Assembly: GCF_021403115.1 (NCBI RefSeq)
Contig: NZ_JAJSSH010000001.1
Span: 372,001-436,000 of the forward strand
Source of the DNA: Sphingobium sufflavum
GTDB lineage: Bacteria; Pseudomonadota; Alphaproteobacteria; Sphingomonadales; Sphingomonadaceae
Length of the DNA stretch: 64,000 nucleotides
Reading direction: 5' to 3'
The notes under the pieces were generated by a model. The model saw nothing but the letters and a program-made list of their open reading frames with translations, was not told the DNA's origin and did not search any database. This document shows positions 36,156 through 44,534 of this stretch, one piece after another. Within the stretch, counting starts at the first letter, position 1; each line of letters begins with the position of its first letter. Both the position numbers and the translations under genes were made by a program.

Positions 36156-36833
36156 CTAGGACGGGGCGGCCAGCCCGGCGGAGGCGTCCGCCGCCGATTG
36201 CGCCTGCATGGCGCGCTCCAGTTCCAGCCAGCCCGATTCGATATGCCGCCGCGTCGCCAGCAGGGCCGCGCCCACGTCGGACGCGATGAAGGCCTGCAAC
36301 AATTCCTCATGCTCGTTCGCGGCCCGGCCCACCCGGCCGCCGATCCGGTTGATGAGGTCGAAGGGGTAGCGCGCCCAGAGTATCTGCACGAAATGCAGCG
36401 TTTGCGGCATGTTCGCGATCTCGAACATGCGGTGGTGGAAGCGATAGTTGGCCGCGCGCGCCGCCTCATTCTCGCCCGCCTGGATGGCGCGGCTGAACTC
36501 CGCGTCCAGCTTGTGCAGTTCGTCGAGGTCGGCGGCGCTGGCATTCTCCACCGCGCCCCGCACAAGTTGCGTTTCGAGGAGGATGCGCAGGCTCAGCATC
36601 TCGTTCGTCGCGGTGATGTCGAACGGCGCGACGGTCGCCCCGCGATAGCTGTCGCCGTTCACATAGCCTTCCGCGGCGAGCAGCTTGAGCGCCTCGCGCA
36701 CCGGCGTGATGCTGGTCTGGAGCAAGGTCGCGATCTCCTGCTGCTTCAGCCGCGTGCCGCGCGGAAAGCGCCCCGCGATGATGCCCTCGCGCAGATAATC
36801 CGCGACCTGCTCCTCCTTGGTCCGAAATTGCAT
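36156..36833 (-). CDS. GntR-family transcriptional regulator, FCD (FadR) subgroup
   Basis: 225 aa. N-terminal winged helix: VADYLREGIIAGRFPRGTRL, QQEIATLLQTSITPVREALK, LLAAEGYVNGD. The C-terminal FCD effector domain is all-helical with metal/ligand residues in ARAANYRFHHRMFEIANMPQ and a second His in NEHEELLQAFIASD. FCD regulators usually bind carboxylic acids or acyl-CoAs and release palindromic operators. The candidate operators listed here, including one upstream of this gene (autoregulation), are plausible targets. Confidence 0.93.
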   Translation of the reverse strand: MQFRTKEEQVADYLREGIIAGRFPRGTRLKQQEIATLLQTSITPVREALKLLAAEGYVNGDSYRGATVAPFDITATNEMLSLRILLETQLVRGAVENASAADLDELHKLDAEFSRAIQAGENEAARAANYRFHHRMFEIANMPQTLHFVQILWARYPFDLINRIGGRVGRAANEHEELLQAFIASDVGAALLATRRHIESGWLELERAMQAQSAADASAGLAAPS

Positions 36834-36885
36834 AGGCTCAACTGCTCCGCATGTCCTTGGTGGCCCATCGCTGACAGATGGATCG

Positions 36886-36900
36886 TGCAGGATGCATAAG
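36886..36900 (-). promoter_or_regulatory. Putative GntR autoregulatory operator
   Basis: TGCAGGATGCATAAG, about 55 bases upstream of the GntR start, matches the TGCA-N3-TGCATAA form at 25553-25567. It lies between the GntR gene and the end of the next CoA-transferase gene. Inferred by similarity only. Confidence 0.4.
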
Positions 36901-36929
36901 CGTTGCCGATGCCATTCGAAAGAGGCACG

Positions 36930-38264
36930 TCAGGCCGGAAGGCTTTGCGGAGCATCGGCGGTCCCGTCGCGCGCCGCCTTGTCGCGCACCGGCGCCCAGG
37001 CAAATTCCTCCGCCCCCGCGACCTTCACCGCGCCCCCGGCCAGCAACGCCGCCGCCGCCGCCGCGTCATAGCCCAGCGTGGCGAGCAGTTCCGCGCTATG
37101 CTCGCCCAGTTCCGGCGGCGGCAGGCCGGGTTCGGCCGCCTGCCGGCGTCCCGGAAATTCCGGCACCTCGAAATCCAGCCCGCGAAAGCGCACATCGCGC
37201 AGCTTGCCGACCGTGCGCGCCTGGGGCGCGTCCAGCACCCGCTCCAGCGGCATCACCTCGTTGAAGCCCACGCCGCCCGCGCGCAGTTTCGCCGCCACAT
37301 CGCCATAGTCCAGCGCGCCGACCGCCGCGCGCACGGCGGCCTCCACCCGGTCGCGCTGTTTCTTGCGATCGCGCAACTTGGCGAGGTCTGCGTCGCCCGC
37401 TTCCGGCATGGCCAGCGCCTGCGTCAGCTTCACCCAATGGGCGTCGGTCAGCACCAGCAGGTAGAGCCAGCGCCCGTCCGCCGTCTCATAGCTGCCATAG
37501 CCGGGCATGGCGAACTCGCCGCCCGCTTCCTTCTCCGGCCGCCCCAGCAATTGCGTCTTGAGCTGCACCCCCGCCAGATCGCGCGCGGCGAGGTGCAGGC
37601 CCGTCTCGTACAGGCCGATCTCGATGCGCCGGTCGTCCGCCGTCGCGGCGGGGTTCATCATCGTCGCCAGTATGCGGATGACGGCATAGGTGCCCGCGAA
37701 CTGGTCATGATAGCTGGGGCCGAGGCGGCTGGGCCGGCCGTTGATGCGATGGTCGTCCATCACCCCGGTCGATGCCTCCGCGACCGGATTGGTGGCCAGG
37801 TCATCCTCCTGCGGGCCATGGGCATATCCGCGCACATGGCAATGGATCAGCGCCGGGTTGATCCGCGCGCAATCCTCCGCCGCCACGCCCAGCTTGCGGG
37901 CGGAGGCGGGGGCCAGATTGTGGATGAACACATCGGCGGTGGCGATCAGGCGGTGAAAGACCGCCAGCCCCTCCGGCTTCGACAGGTCGATGCACATGCC
38001 CTTCTTGCCATGGCTATAGGCGATGATCGTGCCGCTCGGCCCGCCGCGCACCAGCGCCCGCGTGGTGTCGCCCGTCGGCGGCTCCACCTTGATGACCTCC
38101 GCGCCCAACTGGCTGAGGATATGCGTCGCAAAGGGGGCGGCGACCATCGTGCCCAGTTCGATCACCCGTTTGCCATGCAGCGGCTGGCCCGCCGGAACGG
38201 CGATGTCCGACAGGGCAGGTGAGGAAGCATCGACCGAGGAGGCGCTGGGGGGCTGGTGGCTCAT
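36930..38264 (-). CDS. CaiB/BaiF family III CoA-transferase
   Basis: 444 aa from ATG 38264. An N-terminal extension of about 30 Ser/Pro/Ala residues precedes the fold (GKRVIELGTMVAAPFATHIL, SQLGAEVIKVEPPTGDTTRA). The catalytic Asp187 lies in SYHDQFAGTYAVIRIL. A C-terminal extension after residue 400 is Ala-rich. Its promoter carries the same 12-bp palindrome as the large operon, so the two are probably co-regulated. It diverges from the thioesterase gene. Substrates unknown. Confidence 0.9.
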   Translation of the reverse strand: MSHQPPSASSVDASSPALSDIAVPAGQPLHGKRVIELGTMVAAPFATHILSQLGAEVIKVEPPTGDTTRALVRGGPSGTIIAYSHGKKGMCIDLSKPEGLAVFHRLIATADVFIHNLAPASARKLGVAAEDCARINPALIHCHVRGYAHGPQEDDLATNPVAEASTGVMDDHRINGRPSRLGPSYHDQFAGTYAVIRILATMMNPAATADDRRIEIGLYETGLHLAARDLAGVQLKTQLLGRPEKEAGGEFAMPGYGSYETADGRWLYLLVLTDAHWVKLTQALAMPEAGDADLAKLRDRKKQRDRVEAAVRAAVGALDYGDVAAKLRAGGVGFNEVMPLERVLDAPQARTVGKLRDVRFRGLDFEVPEFPGRRQAAEPGLPPPELGEHSAELLATLGYDAAAAAALLAGGAVKVAGAEEFAWAPVRDKAARDGTADAPQSLPA

Positions 38265-38286
38265 GACATCTCGCAACGGAACAGGA

Positions 38287-38321
38287 ATAATGCATTATAT
38301 ATTTTTACACTGCGCCCGCAA
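38287..38321 (-). promoter_or_regulatory. Promoter with ATAATGCATTAT operator over the -10
   Basis: Minus strand: -35 TTGCGG (38316-38321), 16-base spacer, perfect -10 TATAAT (38294-38299). The palindrome ATAATGCATTAT at 38287-38298 covers the -10. It drives the CoA-transferase at 38264 and lies in the divergent gap with the thioesterase, so it could affect both. Confidence 0.6.
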
Positions 38322-38375
38322 CCCGCCATTTCATCGTCATTGACGGCGGGGGGCGTCACGTCGCATGCGGAGGCC

Positions 38376-39224
38376 ATGGCCAGCCTGCACGACACCATCG
38401 CCACCCTTGCTCCCTACCGCCTTACCGAAGGGGGAGAGGCGGATGCGGAGGCGTATCGCATCGAGGCGCCCGAACTCTGGGCGCAGGGCCGGACTCTGTT
38501 CGGCGGGATGACGGCGGCGCTGTCCCACGCCGCGATCCGCCGCGCCCATGGCGACCTCGGCCCGCTCCGCAACGCGCAATTCACCTTTGTCGGTCCCACG
38601 ACGGGTCCGCTGTCCTTCCGCCCGGCGCTGCTGCGGCGCGGGCGCTCCTCCGCCATTGTCGGGGTGGACTGCTGGAACGAGGACGGCCTGGCCGCCCGCG
38701 CGACCTTCTCCTTCGCCGGTCCGCGCGAGAGCGCCATCGCCCATGATTATAGCCCGCGCATGGACGTGCCGCCGCCCGACGCCTGCGAACCGCTGCACCG
38801 CACGTCCAAGCCGCTGAAGGGTTTCCTCGGCCAGTTCGAATTCCGCTTTGCCGCCGGCACGCGCCTGTTCGAAGGGGGGGCGAGCGCCGAGGAGGGGGGG
38901 GCGCGCAGCGACGGCCGTCCCGAATTCGCCGTCTGGGTGCGGTTCCGCGAGGATGCGGGGGAAGACCCGATCACCGCGCTGCTCGCCATGGCCGATGCGC
39001 TGCCCTGCGCCGCCATGTCCCATTTCCCCAAGCCCGCGCCGGTCAGTACGCTGAGCTGGTCGGTGGATGTACACCAGCCGTTGGCGCAAAGCGGCGGCTG
39101 GCACCTCGTCTGGTCGTCCAGCGAGGCGGCGGCGGACGGCTATTCCATCCAGAACATGCGCGTGTTCAACGCGGAGGGCGTGCCCCTGCTGTCCGCGCGG
39201 CAGGTGGTGGCGATCTTTATCTAG
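38376..39224 (+). CDS. Acyl-CoA thioesterase, double hot-dog (TesB-like)
   Basis: 282 aa from ATG 38376 (GGAGG directly upstream). Two hot-dog repeats: LWAQGRTLFGGMTAALSHAA (substrate-binding Gly-Gly) with LRNAQFTFVGPTTGPLSFRP, and a C-terminal half with STLSWSVDVHQPLAQSGGWH and LLSARQVVAIFI. TesB-like enzymes hydrolyse acyl-CoA to free acid and CoA. In this region it could recover CoA from dead-end thioesters. A poly-G tract near 38876-38900 (GGGGGGGCGAGCGCCGAGGA) encodes a Gly/Glu-rich loop. Confidence 0.85.
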   Translation: MASLHDTIATLAPYRLTEGGEADAEAYRIEAPELWAQGRTLFGGMTAALSHAAIRRAHGDLGPLRNAQFTFVGPTTGPLSFRPALLRRGRSSAIVGVDCWNEDGLAARATFSFAGPRESAIAHDYSPRMDVPPPDACEPLHRTSKPLKGFLGQFEFRFAAGTRLFEGGASAEEGGARSDGRPEFAVWVRFREDAGEDPITALLAMADALPCAAMSHFPKPAPVSTLSWSVDVHQPLAQSGGWHLVWSSSEAAADGYSIQNMRVFNAEGVPLLSARQVVAIFI

Positions 39225-39340
39225 GGTCCGGCGGGGCCGTGGAATCATCCGCTGCCCCGGAAAGCGCGATACGTCACAAAAAGCTGAAGCAGCCGGGCCG
39301 ATGCCATCGGACCGAAACCGGCTTCTGGCGAGGGAACCCC

Positions 39341-39712
39341 CTACGCCCCGCCGCCGTCCTCCTCGGCCAGCAACCACGCCAGTCCCTCGTCCGCGGTTGC
39401 GAATATGCGCCGATAGCTTTGCTGCATCTCGCGCCGCACCTGCATCCGCGTCACCGCGCTGGGCGTGATGATCGCGATGCGGCTGGCCTTGGGAAAGGCG
39501 GCGAAGCTGGTGGCGAAGCGGGGCAGGGCCTCCTGCGGCTGGGTGCCGCTGTGCGTCATGTCCATGCGCAGCCGATAGCCGGGCCGAAAGCCGCTCTGGC
39601 CGAACTGCCTCGCCACGTCGCGCGCATAGGCGCCGACCGCGTCCGGGGTGAACGGACCCGCCCAACGGATGTCCAACAGATTGAGATCAGGGCGAAATAT
39701 AATATTGTACAT
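39341..39712 (-). CDS. Hypothetical protein, STAS/SpoIIAA-like fold suspected
   Basis: 123 aa from ATG 39712. Pattern of alternating strands and helices: [80 protein letters not shown]. This resembles small STAS/SEC14-like proteins, but no signature is decisive. It diverges from the carboxylase operon across a near-perfect 20-bp palindrome at 39795-39814. Confidence 0.6.
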   Translation of the reverse strand: MYNIIFRPDLNLLDIRWAGPFTPDAVGAYARDVARQFGQSGFRPGYRLRMDMTHSGTQPQEALPRFATSFAAFPKASRIAIITPSAVTRMQVRREMQQSYRRIFATADEGLAWLLAEEDGGGA

Positions 39713-39794
39713 GGCGGCTGCTCCGCCTGTTCCTCTGCCGGACAAGCCTTGCCAAAATGCTAAGGGCGCGGTCAGCCGTGACCGCCCCGCCATT

Positions 39795-39814
39795 AAACGC
39801 ACGTACGTTCGTTT
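39795..39814. promoter_or_regulatory. Near-perfect 20-bp palindrome, TetR-type operator candidate
   Basis: AAACGCACGTACGTTCGTTT: the half-sites AAACGCACGT and AAACGAACGT (other strand) differ at one position. It lies in the divergent gap between the small gene (39712) and the carboxylase operon (39946). The form and length fit TetR-family operators, but no TetR gene is in the window. Confidence 0.5.
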
Positions 39815-39945
39815 CATCCATTGCCAAAGCCTGTGGACCGCGCCAATGCAGGGCCTATCTTGTCACGACAACTGTCGGGAACCGTCCGAATCATGACCCT
39901 TTGCAGTCTCTGCCCTATCCATCTCCTCCGGGCCGGAGCGGCCCT

Positions 39946-41547
39946 GTGAGCGGCCCCGTCCTCCCCACCACGCTCAACCCGGACAGCCCGGAGGCGCAGG
40001 CCCGCGCCGCGCACAACCGTGCGCTGGCGGCGGAATTGCGGGATCGGGTCGCCACGGCGGCGCTGGGCGGCAACAAGGCTTCGCGTGACCGCCATGTCTC
40101 GCGCGGCAAGCTGCTGCCCCGCGACCGCGTGGAACGGCTGCTCGATCCCGGCTCCCCTTTCCTGGAGGTGGGCCAGCTTGCGGCAACCGGTCTCTATGGC
40201 GACGAAGTGCCCGGCGCGGGCGTCATCGCGGGCATCGGCCGGGTGTCGGGGCGCCAGTGCATGATCCTGTGCAACGACGCCACGGTGAAGGGCGGCACCT
40301 ACTACCCCACCACGGTCAAGAAGCATCTGCGCGCGCAGGAGATTGCGGAGGCCAACCACCTGCCCTGCATCTACCTCGTCGATTCGGGCGGCGCGAACCT
40401 GCCCCATCAGGCGGAGGTCTTTCCCGACCGCGAGCATTTCGGTCGCATCTTCTTCAATCAGGCGAACATGTCCGCCAAGGGCATCCCGCAGATCGCCTGC
40501 GTCATGGGCAGTTGCACGGCGGGCGGCGCCTATGTCCCCGCCATGTCGGACGAGACGGTGATCGTCCGCAACCAGGGCACCATCTTCCTCGCCGGCCCCC
40601 CGCTGGTGCAGGCCGCGACGGGCGAGGTCATCAGTGCGGAGGATCTGGGTGGTGGCGACCTGCATGGCCGCAAGTCCGGCGTGGTCGACCATGTCGCCGA
40701 CAATGACGAACATGCGCTGACCATCGTGCGCGACATCGTCTCCACCCTCGGCAAGCCGCACGACCCCGGTGTAAACCTGCGCGAATCCCGCGACCCCAAA
40801 TATCCCGCCGAAGACCTGTACAGCATCGTCCCCGACGATGTCCGCGCGCCCTATGACGTGCATGAGGTGATCGCGCGGCTGGTCGACGGGTCGGAATTCC
40901 ACGAGTTCAAGGCGCTATACGGCACCACCCTCGTCTGCGGCTTTGCCCATATCTGGGGCCAGCCGGTCGCCATCCTCGCCAACAATGGCGTGCTGTTCAG
41001 CGAGAGCGCGGTCAAGGGCGCGCATTTCATCGAACTGGCGTGCCAGCGCCGCATCCCGCTCCTCTTCCTCCAAAATATCTCCGGCTTCATGGTCGGCGGC
41101 AAATATGAGGCGGAGGGGATCGCGAAACATGGTGCGAAGCTGGTGACGGCGGTCGCCACCGCCACCGTGCCGAAAATCACGGTGCTGATCGGCGGCAGTT
41201 TCGGCGCGGGCAATTATGGCATGTGCGGCCGCGCCTACTCGCCCCGCTTCCTCTTCACCTGGCCCAATGCGCGCATTTCCGTCATGGGCGGGGAGCAGGC
41301 GGCGTCGGTCCTCGCCACCGTCCACCGTGACGCGGCAAAATGGTCGCCGGAGGAGGCCGAAGCCTTCAAGGCCCCCGTCCGCCAGAAATATGAGGATGAG
41401 GGCAACCCCTATTACGCCACCGCGCGCCTGTGGGACGATGGCGTCATCGACCCGGCGCAGACCCGCGACGTGCTGGGCCTCGCCCTTGCCGCCAGCCTCG
41501 AATCCCCGATAGCCGATCGCCCCGCGTTCGGCGTGTTCAGGATGTAA
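39946..41547 (+). CDS. Acyl-CoA carboxylase carboxyltransferase (beta) subunit, methylcrotonyl/geranyl-CoA type
   Basis: 533 aa. It transfers carboxyl from carboxybiotin to an acyl-CoA. Oxyanion-hole blocks: [20 protein letters not shown] (first) and [20 protein letters not shown] (second). [20 protein letters not shown] and [20 protein letters not shown] are typical of the methylcrotonyl-CoA group rather than propionyl-CoA carboxylase. The start is a GTG at 39946 with GGAG upstream; an ATG at 39757 would add about 63 residues unlike the family. It is first in a rightward operon with the biotin subunit. The substrate could be methylcrotonyl-, geranyl- or another beta-branched enoyl-CoA. Confidence 0.92.
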   Translation: MSGPVLPTTLNPDSPEAQARAAHNRALAAELRDRVATAALGGNKASRDRHVSRGKLLPRDRVERLLDPGSPFLEVGQLAATGLYGDEVPGAGVIAGIGRVSGRQCMILCNDATVKGGTYYPTTVKKHLRAQEIAEANHLPCIYLVDSGGANLPHQAEVFPDREHFGRIFFNQANMSAKGIPQIACVMGSCTAGGAYVPAMSDETVIVRNQGTIFLAGPPLVQAATGEVISAEDLGGGDLHGRKSGVVDHVADNDEHALTIVRDIVSTLGKPHDPGVNLRESRDPKYPAEDLYSIVPDDVRAPYDVHEVIARLVDGSEFHEFKALYGTTLVCGFAHIWGQPVAILANNGVLFSESAVKGAHFIELACQRRIPLLFLQNISGFMVGGKYEAEGIAKHGAKLVTAVATATVPKITVLIGGSFGAGNYGMCGRAYSPRFLFTWPNARISVMGGEQAASVLATVHRDAAKWSPEEAEAFKAPVRQKYEDEGNPYYATARLWDDGVIDPAQTRDVLGLALAASLESPIADRPAFGVFRM

Positions 41548-41552
41548 TTGCG

Positions 41553-43406
41553 ATGATCCAGTCCCTCCTCATCGCCAATCGTGGCGAAATCGCCTGCCGT
41601 ATCATCCGCACCGCGCGCCGCCTCGGCATTCGCACGGTCGCCGTCTATTCCGACGCGGACGCCAACGCGCTCCATGTGCGGGAGGCGGACGAGGCCGTGC
41701 ATATCGGCCCGTCACCGACGCGCGAAAGCTATCTGGTGGGCGAGAAGATCCTCGCCGCCGCGCAGGCGACCGGCGCGCAGGCCATTCACCCCGGCTATGG
41801 CTTCCTGTCGGAGAATGCCGAGTTTGCGCAGTCGGTGATCGACGCTGGCCTCGTCTGGGTCGGCCCCAACCCGTCCAGCATCACGGCGATGGGCCTGAAG
41901 GACGCCGCCAAGAAGCTGATGGCGGACGCGGGCGTGCCCGTCACCCCCGGCTATATGGGCGAGAATCAGGAACCCGCCTTCCTCGCGGAACGGGCGGGCG
42001 AGATCGGCTATCCTGTGCTCATCAAGGCGGTTGCCGGCGGTGGCGGCAAGGGTATGCGGCTGGTCGAGGCCGCGCCGGACTTCATCGACGCGCTCGCCTC
42101 CTGCCAGCGTGAGGCGACGGCCAGTTTCGGCAACGCCCATGTGCTGATCGAGAAATATATCCAGCGCCCCCGCCATATCGAGGTGCAGGTGTTCGGGGAC
42201 ACCCATGGCAATATCGTCCATCTGTTCGAGCGGGACTGCTCCCTGCAACGCCGCCATCAAAAGGTGATCGAGGAAGCCCCCGCGCCCGGCATGGACGAAG
42301 CCACCCGCGCGGACCTGTGCGCGGCGGCGGTCAAGGCGGCGGCGGCGGTCGACTATGTCGGCGCGGGCACCATCGAATTCATCGCGGACGGTTCCGAAGG
42401 GTTGCGCGCCGACCGCATCTGGTTCATGGAAATGAACACGCGATTGCAGGTCGAGCATCCGGTGACGGAGGAGATCACCGGCGTCGATCTGGTCGAATGG
42501 CAACTCCGCGTCGCGTCGGGCGAACCCCTCCCCAAGAAGCAGGAAGACCTCAGCATCACCGGCTGGGCGATGGAAGCGCGCCTCTATGCCGAAGACCCGG
42601 CGAAGGGCTTCCTGCCCAGCATCGGTCGGCTGGAGCTGTTCGAACTGGGCGATGCCGGTCGCGACGGCGCGCGGATCGACACGGGCGTCTATCAGGGGGC
42701 GGAGATTTCGCCCTTCTACGATCCGATGATCGCCAAGGTCATCGCGCGCGGCGACGATCGCAACGGCGCGCGCGAGCTGCTGCGCGACCTGATGGCGGAT
42801 TCGGTCGTCTGGCCGGTGAAGACCAACGCCTCCTTCCTCGTCAACGCGTTGGAGCATCCCGATTTCGTGGCGGGCAACGTCGATACCGGCCTGATCGGTC
42901 GCGACGGCGAAGAGATGGCGGCCGTGCCCACCCCCTCGGCAGAGGGGCTGAGCTGGGCGGCGATGGACCTCGTGCCCGATTACAAGCCGTTGGGCTTCCG
43001 CCTCAACGCGCCGCCCCGGCGGACGGCGTGGTTCGCGCTCGATGGCGATCCGGTCGAGGTGGAACTGGGCGCCGCGGGCGACCCCCATCCCCAGCCGTCG
43101 GTCCGCTACAGCACGCAGGGCCAGACCTGGGATCTGACGCTGTGGCGCAAGGAAGGCGAAGCGGCGGGCGGCGCCTCCTCCGGCGCGATCCTCTCCCCCA
43201 TGCCCGGCCGCGTCATCGCGGTGGAGGTCGCGGCGGGCGACGCGGTGGTGAAGGGGCAGAAGCTCCTCACCCTCGAAGCCATGAAGATGGAGCATAGCCT
43301 GACCGCCCCGTTCGACGGCGTGGTGGCGGAACTCAACACCAGCGCGGGTGCGCAGGTGCAGGTGGACGCGCTCCTCGTGCGGATCGAGGCGGCGGACGAG
43401 GCCTAG
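41553..43406 (+). CDS. Acyl-CoA carboxylase biotin carboxylase/BCCP (alpha) subunit
   Basis: 617 aa from ATG 41553. Biotin carboxylase domain, residues 1 to about 445: LLIANRGEIACRII, the ATP-grasp loop KAVAGGGGKGMRLVEA, ERDCSLQRRHQKVIEEAPAP and WFMEMNTRLQVEHPVTEEI. A short linker domain follows, then the biotinyl domain with Lys578 in LTLEAMKMEHSLTAPFDG. It is 40-50 residues shorter than typical methylcrotonyl-CoA alpha subunits, mainly in the linker. Five bases separate it from the beta subunit gene. It makes carboxybiotin from bicarbonate and ATP for the beta subunit. Confidence 0.95.
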   Translation: MIQSLLIANRGEIACRIIRTARRLGIRTVAVYSDADANALHVREADEAVHIGPSPTRESYLVGEKILAAAQATGAQAIHPGYGFLSENAEFAQSVIDAGLVWVGPNPSSITAMGLKDAAKKLMADAGVPVTPGYMGENQEPAFLAERAGEIGYPVLIKAVAGGGGKGMRLVEAAPDFIDALASCQREATASFGNAHVLIEKYIQRPRHIEVQVFGDTHGNIVHLFERDCSLQRRHQKVIEEAPAPGMDEATRADLCAAAVKAAAAVDYVGAGTIEFIADGSEGLRADRIWFMEMNTRLQVEHPVTEEITGVDLVEWQLRVASGEPLPKKQEDLSITGWAMEARLYAEDPAKGFLPSIGRLELFELGDAGRDGARIDTGVYQGAEISPFYDPMIAKVIARGDDRNGARELLRDLMADSVVWPVKTNASFLVNALEHPDFVAGNVDTGLIGRDGEEMAAVPTPSAEGLSWAAMDLVPDYKPLGFRLNAPPRRTAWFALDGDPVEVELGAAGDPHPQPSVRYSTQGQTWDLTLWRKEGEAAGGASSGAILSPMPGRVIAVEVAAGDAVVKGQKLLTLEAMKMEHSLTAPFDGVVAELNTSAGAQVQVDALLVRIEAADEA

Positions 43407-43410
43407 GGCG

Positions 43411-43950
43411 ATGTCCGGCGAACAGGACAGTGGCCCGGTCCCCGGCCCCGGCCCCGTCGCGGGTTCGGTTAGTGGCCCTGCGACCGGCCCTGGCCCCGTC
43501 ACGGGCCAATGCCATTGCGGCGGGGTGCGCTTCACGGCGCAGCTCGCCGGGCCGCTGAGCGACGCCATCCGCTGCACCTGTTCGGCCTGCCGGATGCGCG
43601 GCGCGGTGATCCTGTTCGCGGACACCGCCGGCCTCACCATCACGGCGGGCGACGACCTGCTCACCGAATATCGCTTCAACACCGGCACGGCGCGCCATTA
43701 CTTCTGTAGCCGCTGCGGCGTCTACACCCATCACCAGCGTCGCTTCGACCCCAGCCAATATGCGATCAACGCGGCCTGCATCGACGGCCTCAGCCCCTTC
43801 GATTTTGCGGAGGTGCCGGTGGTCGACGGGCAGCGTCACCCGCTCGACCATGGCGGCGGCGACCTGCGCGTGATCGGCACGCTGCGCTATGTGCCGACGG
43901 ACGAGGGGCTGGGCCTGCGCCAGCATCGCGATCGCCGGGCCGGGGACTGA
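43411..43950 (+). CDS. GFA-family (Mss4-like, zinc-binding) protein with Gly-Pro-Val repeat N-terminus
   Basis: 179 aa starting four bases after the carboxylase stop. The zinc-binding GFA/CENP-V fold has Cys pairs in GQCHCGGVRF, RCTCSACRM and YFCSRCGVYTHHQRR. Family members bind S-hydroxymethylglutathione or have unknown roles. Residues 8-33 are a low-complexity tract of GPVPGPGPVAG and GPATGPGPVTG repeats, unusual for the family; the DNA there (43429-43505) is imperfectly repeated. It is probably co-transcribed with the carboxylase. Confidence 0.85.
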   Translation: MSGEQDSGPVPGPGPVAGSVSGPATGPGPVTGQCHCGGVRFTAQLAGPLSDAIRCTCSACRMRGAVILFADTAGLTITAGDDLLTEYRFNTGTARHYFCSRCGVYTHHQRRFDPSQYAINAACIDGLSPFDFAEVPVVDGQRHPLDHGGGDLRVIGTLRYVPTDEGLGLRQHRDRRAGD

Positions 43951-44028
43951 CCGCCCGTCATCCTCACGCCCCTCCTTCTCACGCCCCTCCTTCTCACGCA
44001 TCGCACCGCATTTTCAGGGAGCAATCAT

Positions 44029-44481
44029 ATGGCAGGCAAGCATTTCGACGAATGGACCGTGGGCGACCGGCTCACCCATGACATCCGTCGCACGGTGACG
44101 GAGACGGACAATCTTCTCTTCTCCGTCATGACCCACAATCCCCAGCCACTGCATATCGACGTCGAGGCGGCAAAAGCGTCCGAATTCGGCCAGATCCTCG
44201 TCAACGGCACCTTCACCTTTGCCCTCATGATCGGCCTGACGATCAGCGACACGACGCTGGGCACGCTGATCGCCAACCTGGGCTATGACAAGCTGGTGCA
44301 TCCCAAGCCGGTGTTCCTCGGTGACACGCTCCGCGCGACCAGCGAGATCGTGGAACTGCGCGAGAGCAAGTCGCGTCCCACCGCGGGTGTCGTCACCTTC
44401 TCCCACGAACTGCTCAACCAGCGGGACGAGGTGGTGTGCAAATGCCTGCGCATGGCCATGCTGAAGAAGGTCGGGGCCTGA
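44029..44481 (+). CDS. MaoC-family acyl-CoA dehydratase/hydratase (single hot-dog)
   Basis: 150 aa with AGGGAGCA ten bases before the ATG. MaoC (R-specific hydratase 2) signature: LFSVMTHNPQPLHIDVEAAK (catalytic His in NPxHxD form, with Asn-Pro-Gln-Pro-Leu-His), then FGQILVNGTFTFALMIGLTI and DTLRATSEIVELRESKSRPT. Members hydrate trans-2-enoyl-CoA or mesaconyl-CoA. It is last in the carboxylase operon, consistent with a carboxylation-hydration sequence as in leucine or acyclic terpene catabolism, except that a MaoC fold replaces crotonase. Confidence 0.9.
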   Translation: MAGKHFDEWTVGDRLTHDIRRTVTETDNLLFSVMTHNPQPLHIDVEAAKASEFGQILVNGTFTFALMIGLTISDTTLGTLIANLGYDKLVHPKPVFLGDTLRATSEIVELRESKSRPTAGVVTFSHELLNQRDEVVCKCLRMAMLKKVGA

Positions 44482-44534
44482 GATCAGGCGTGGGGGAGGG
44501 CGCTTGTCCTCCCCGTCAATAACGGTCCCCGGCC

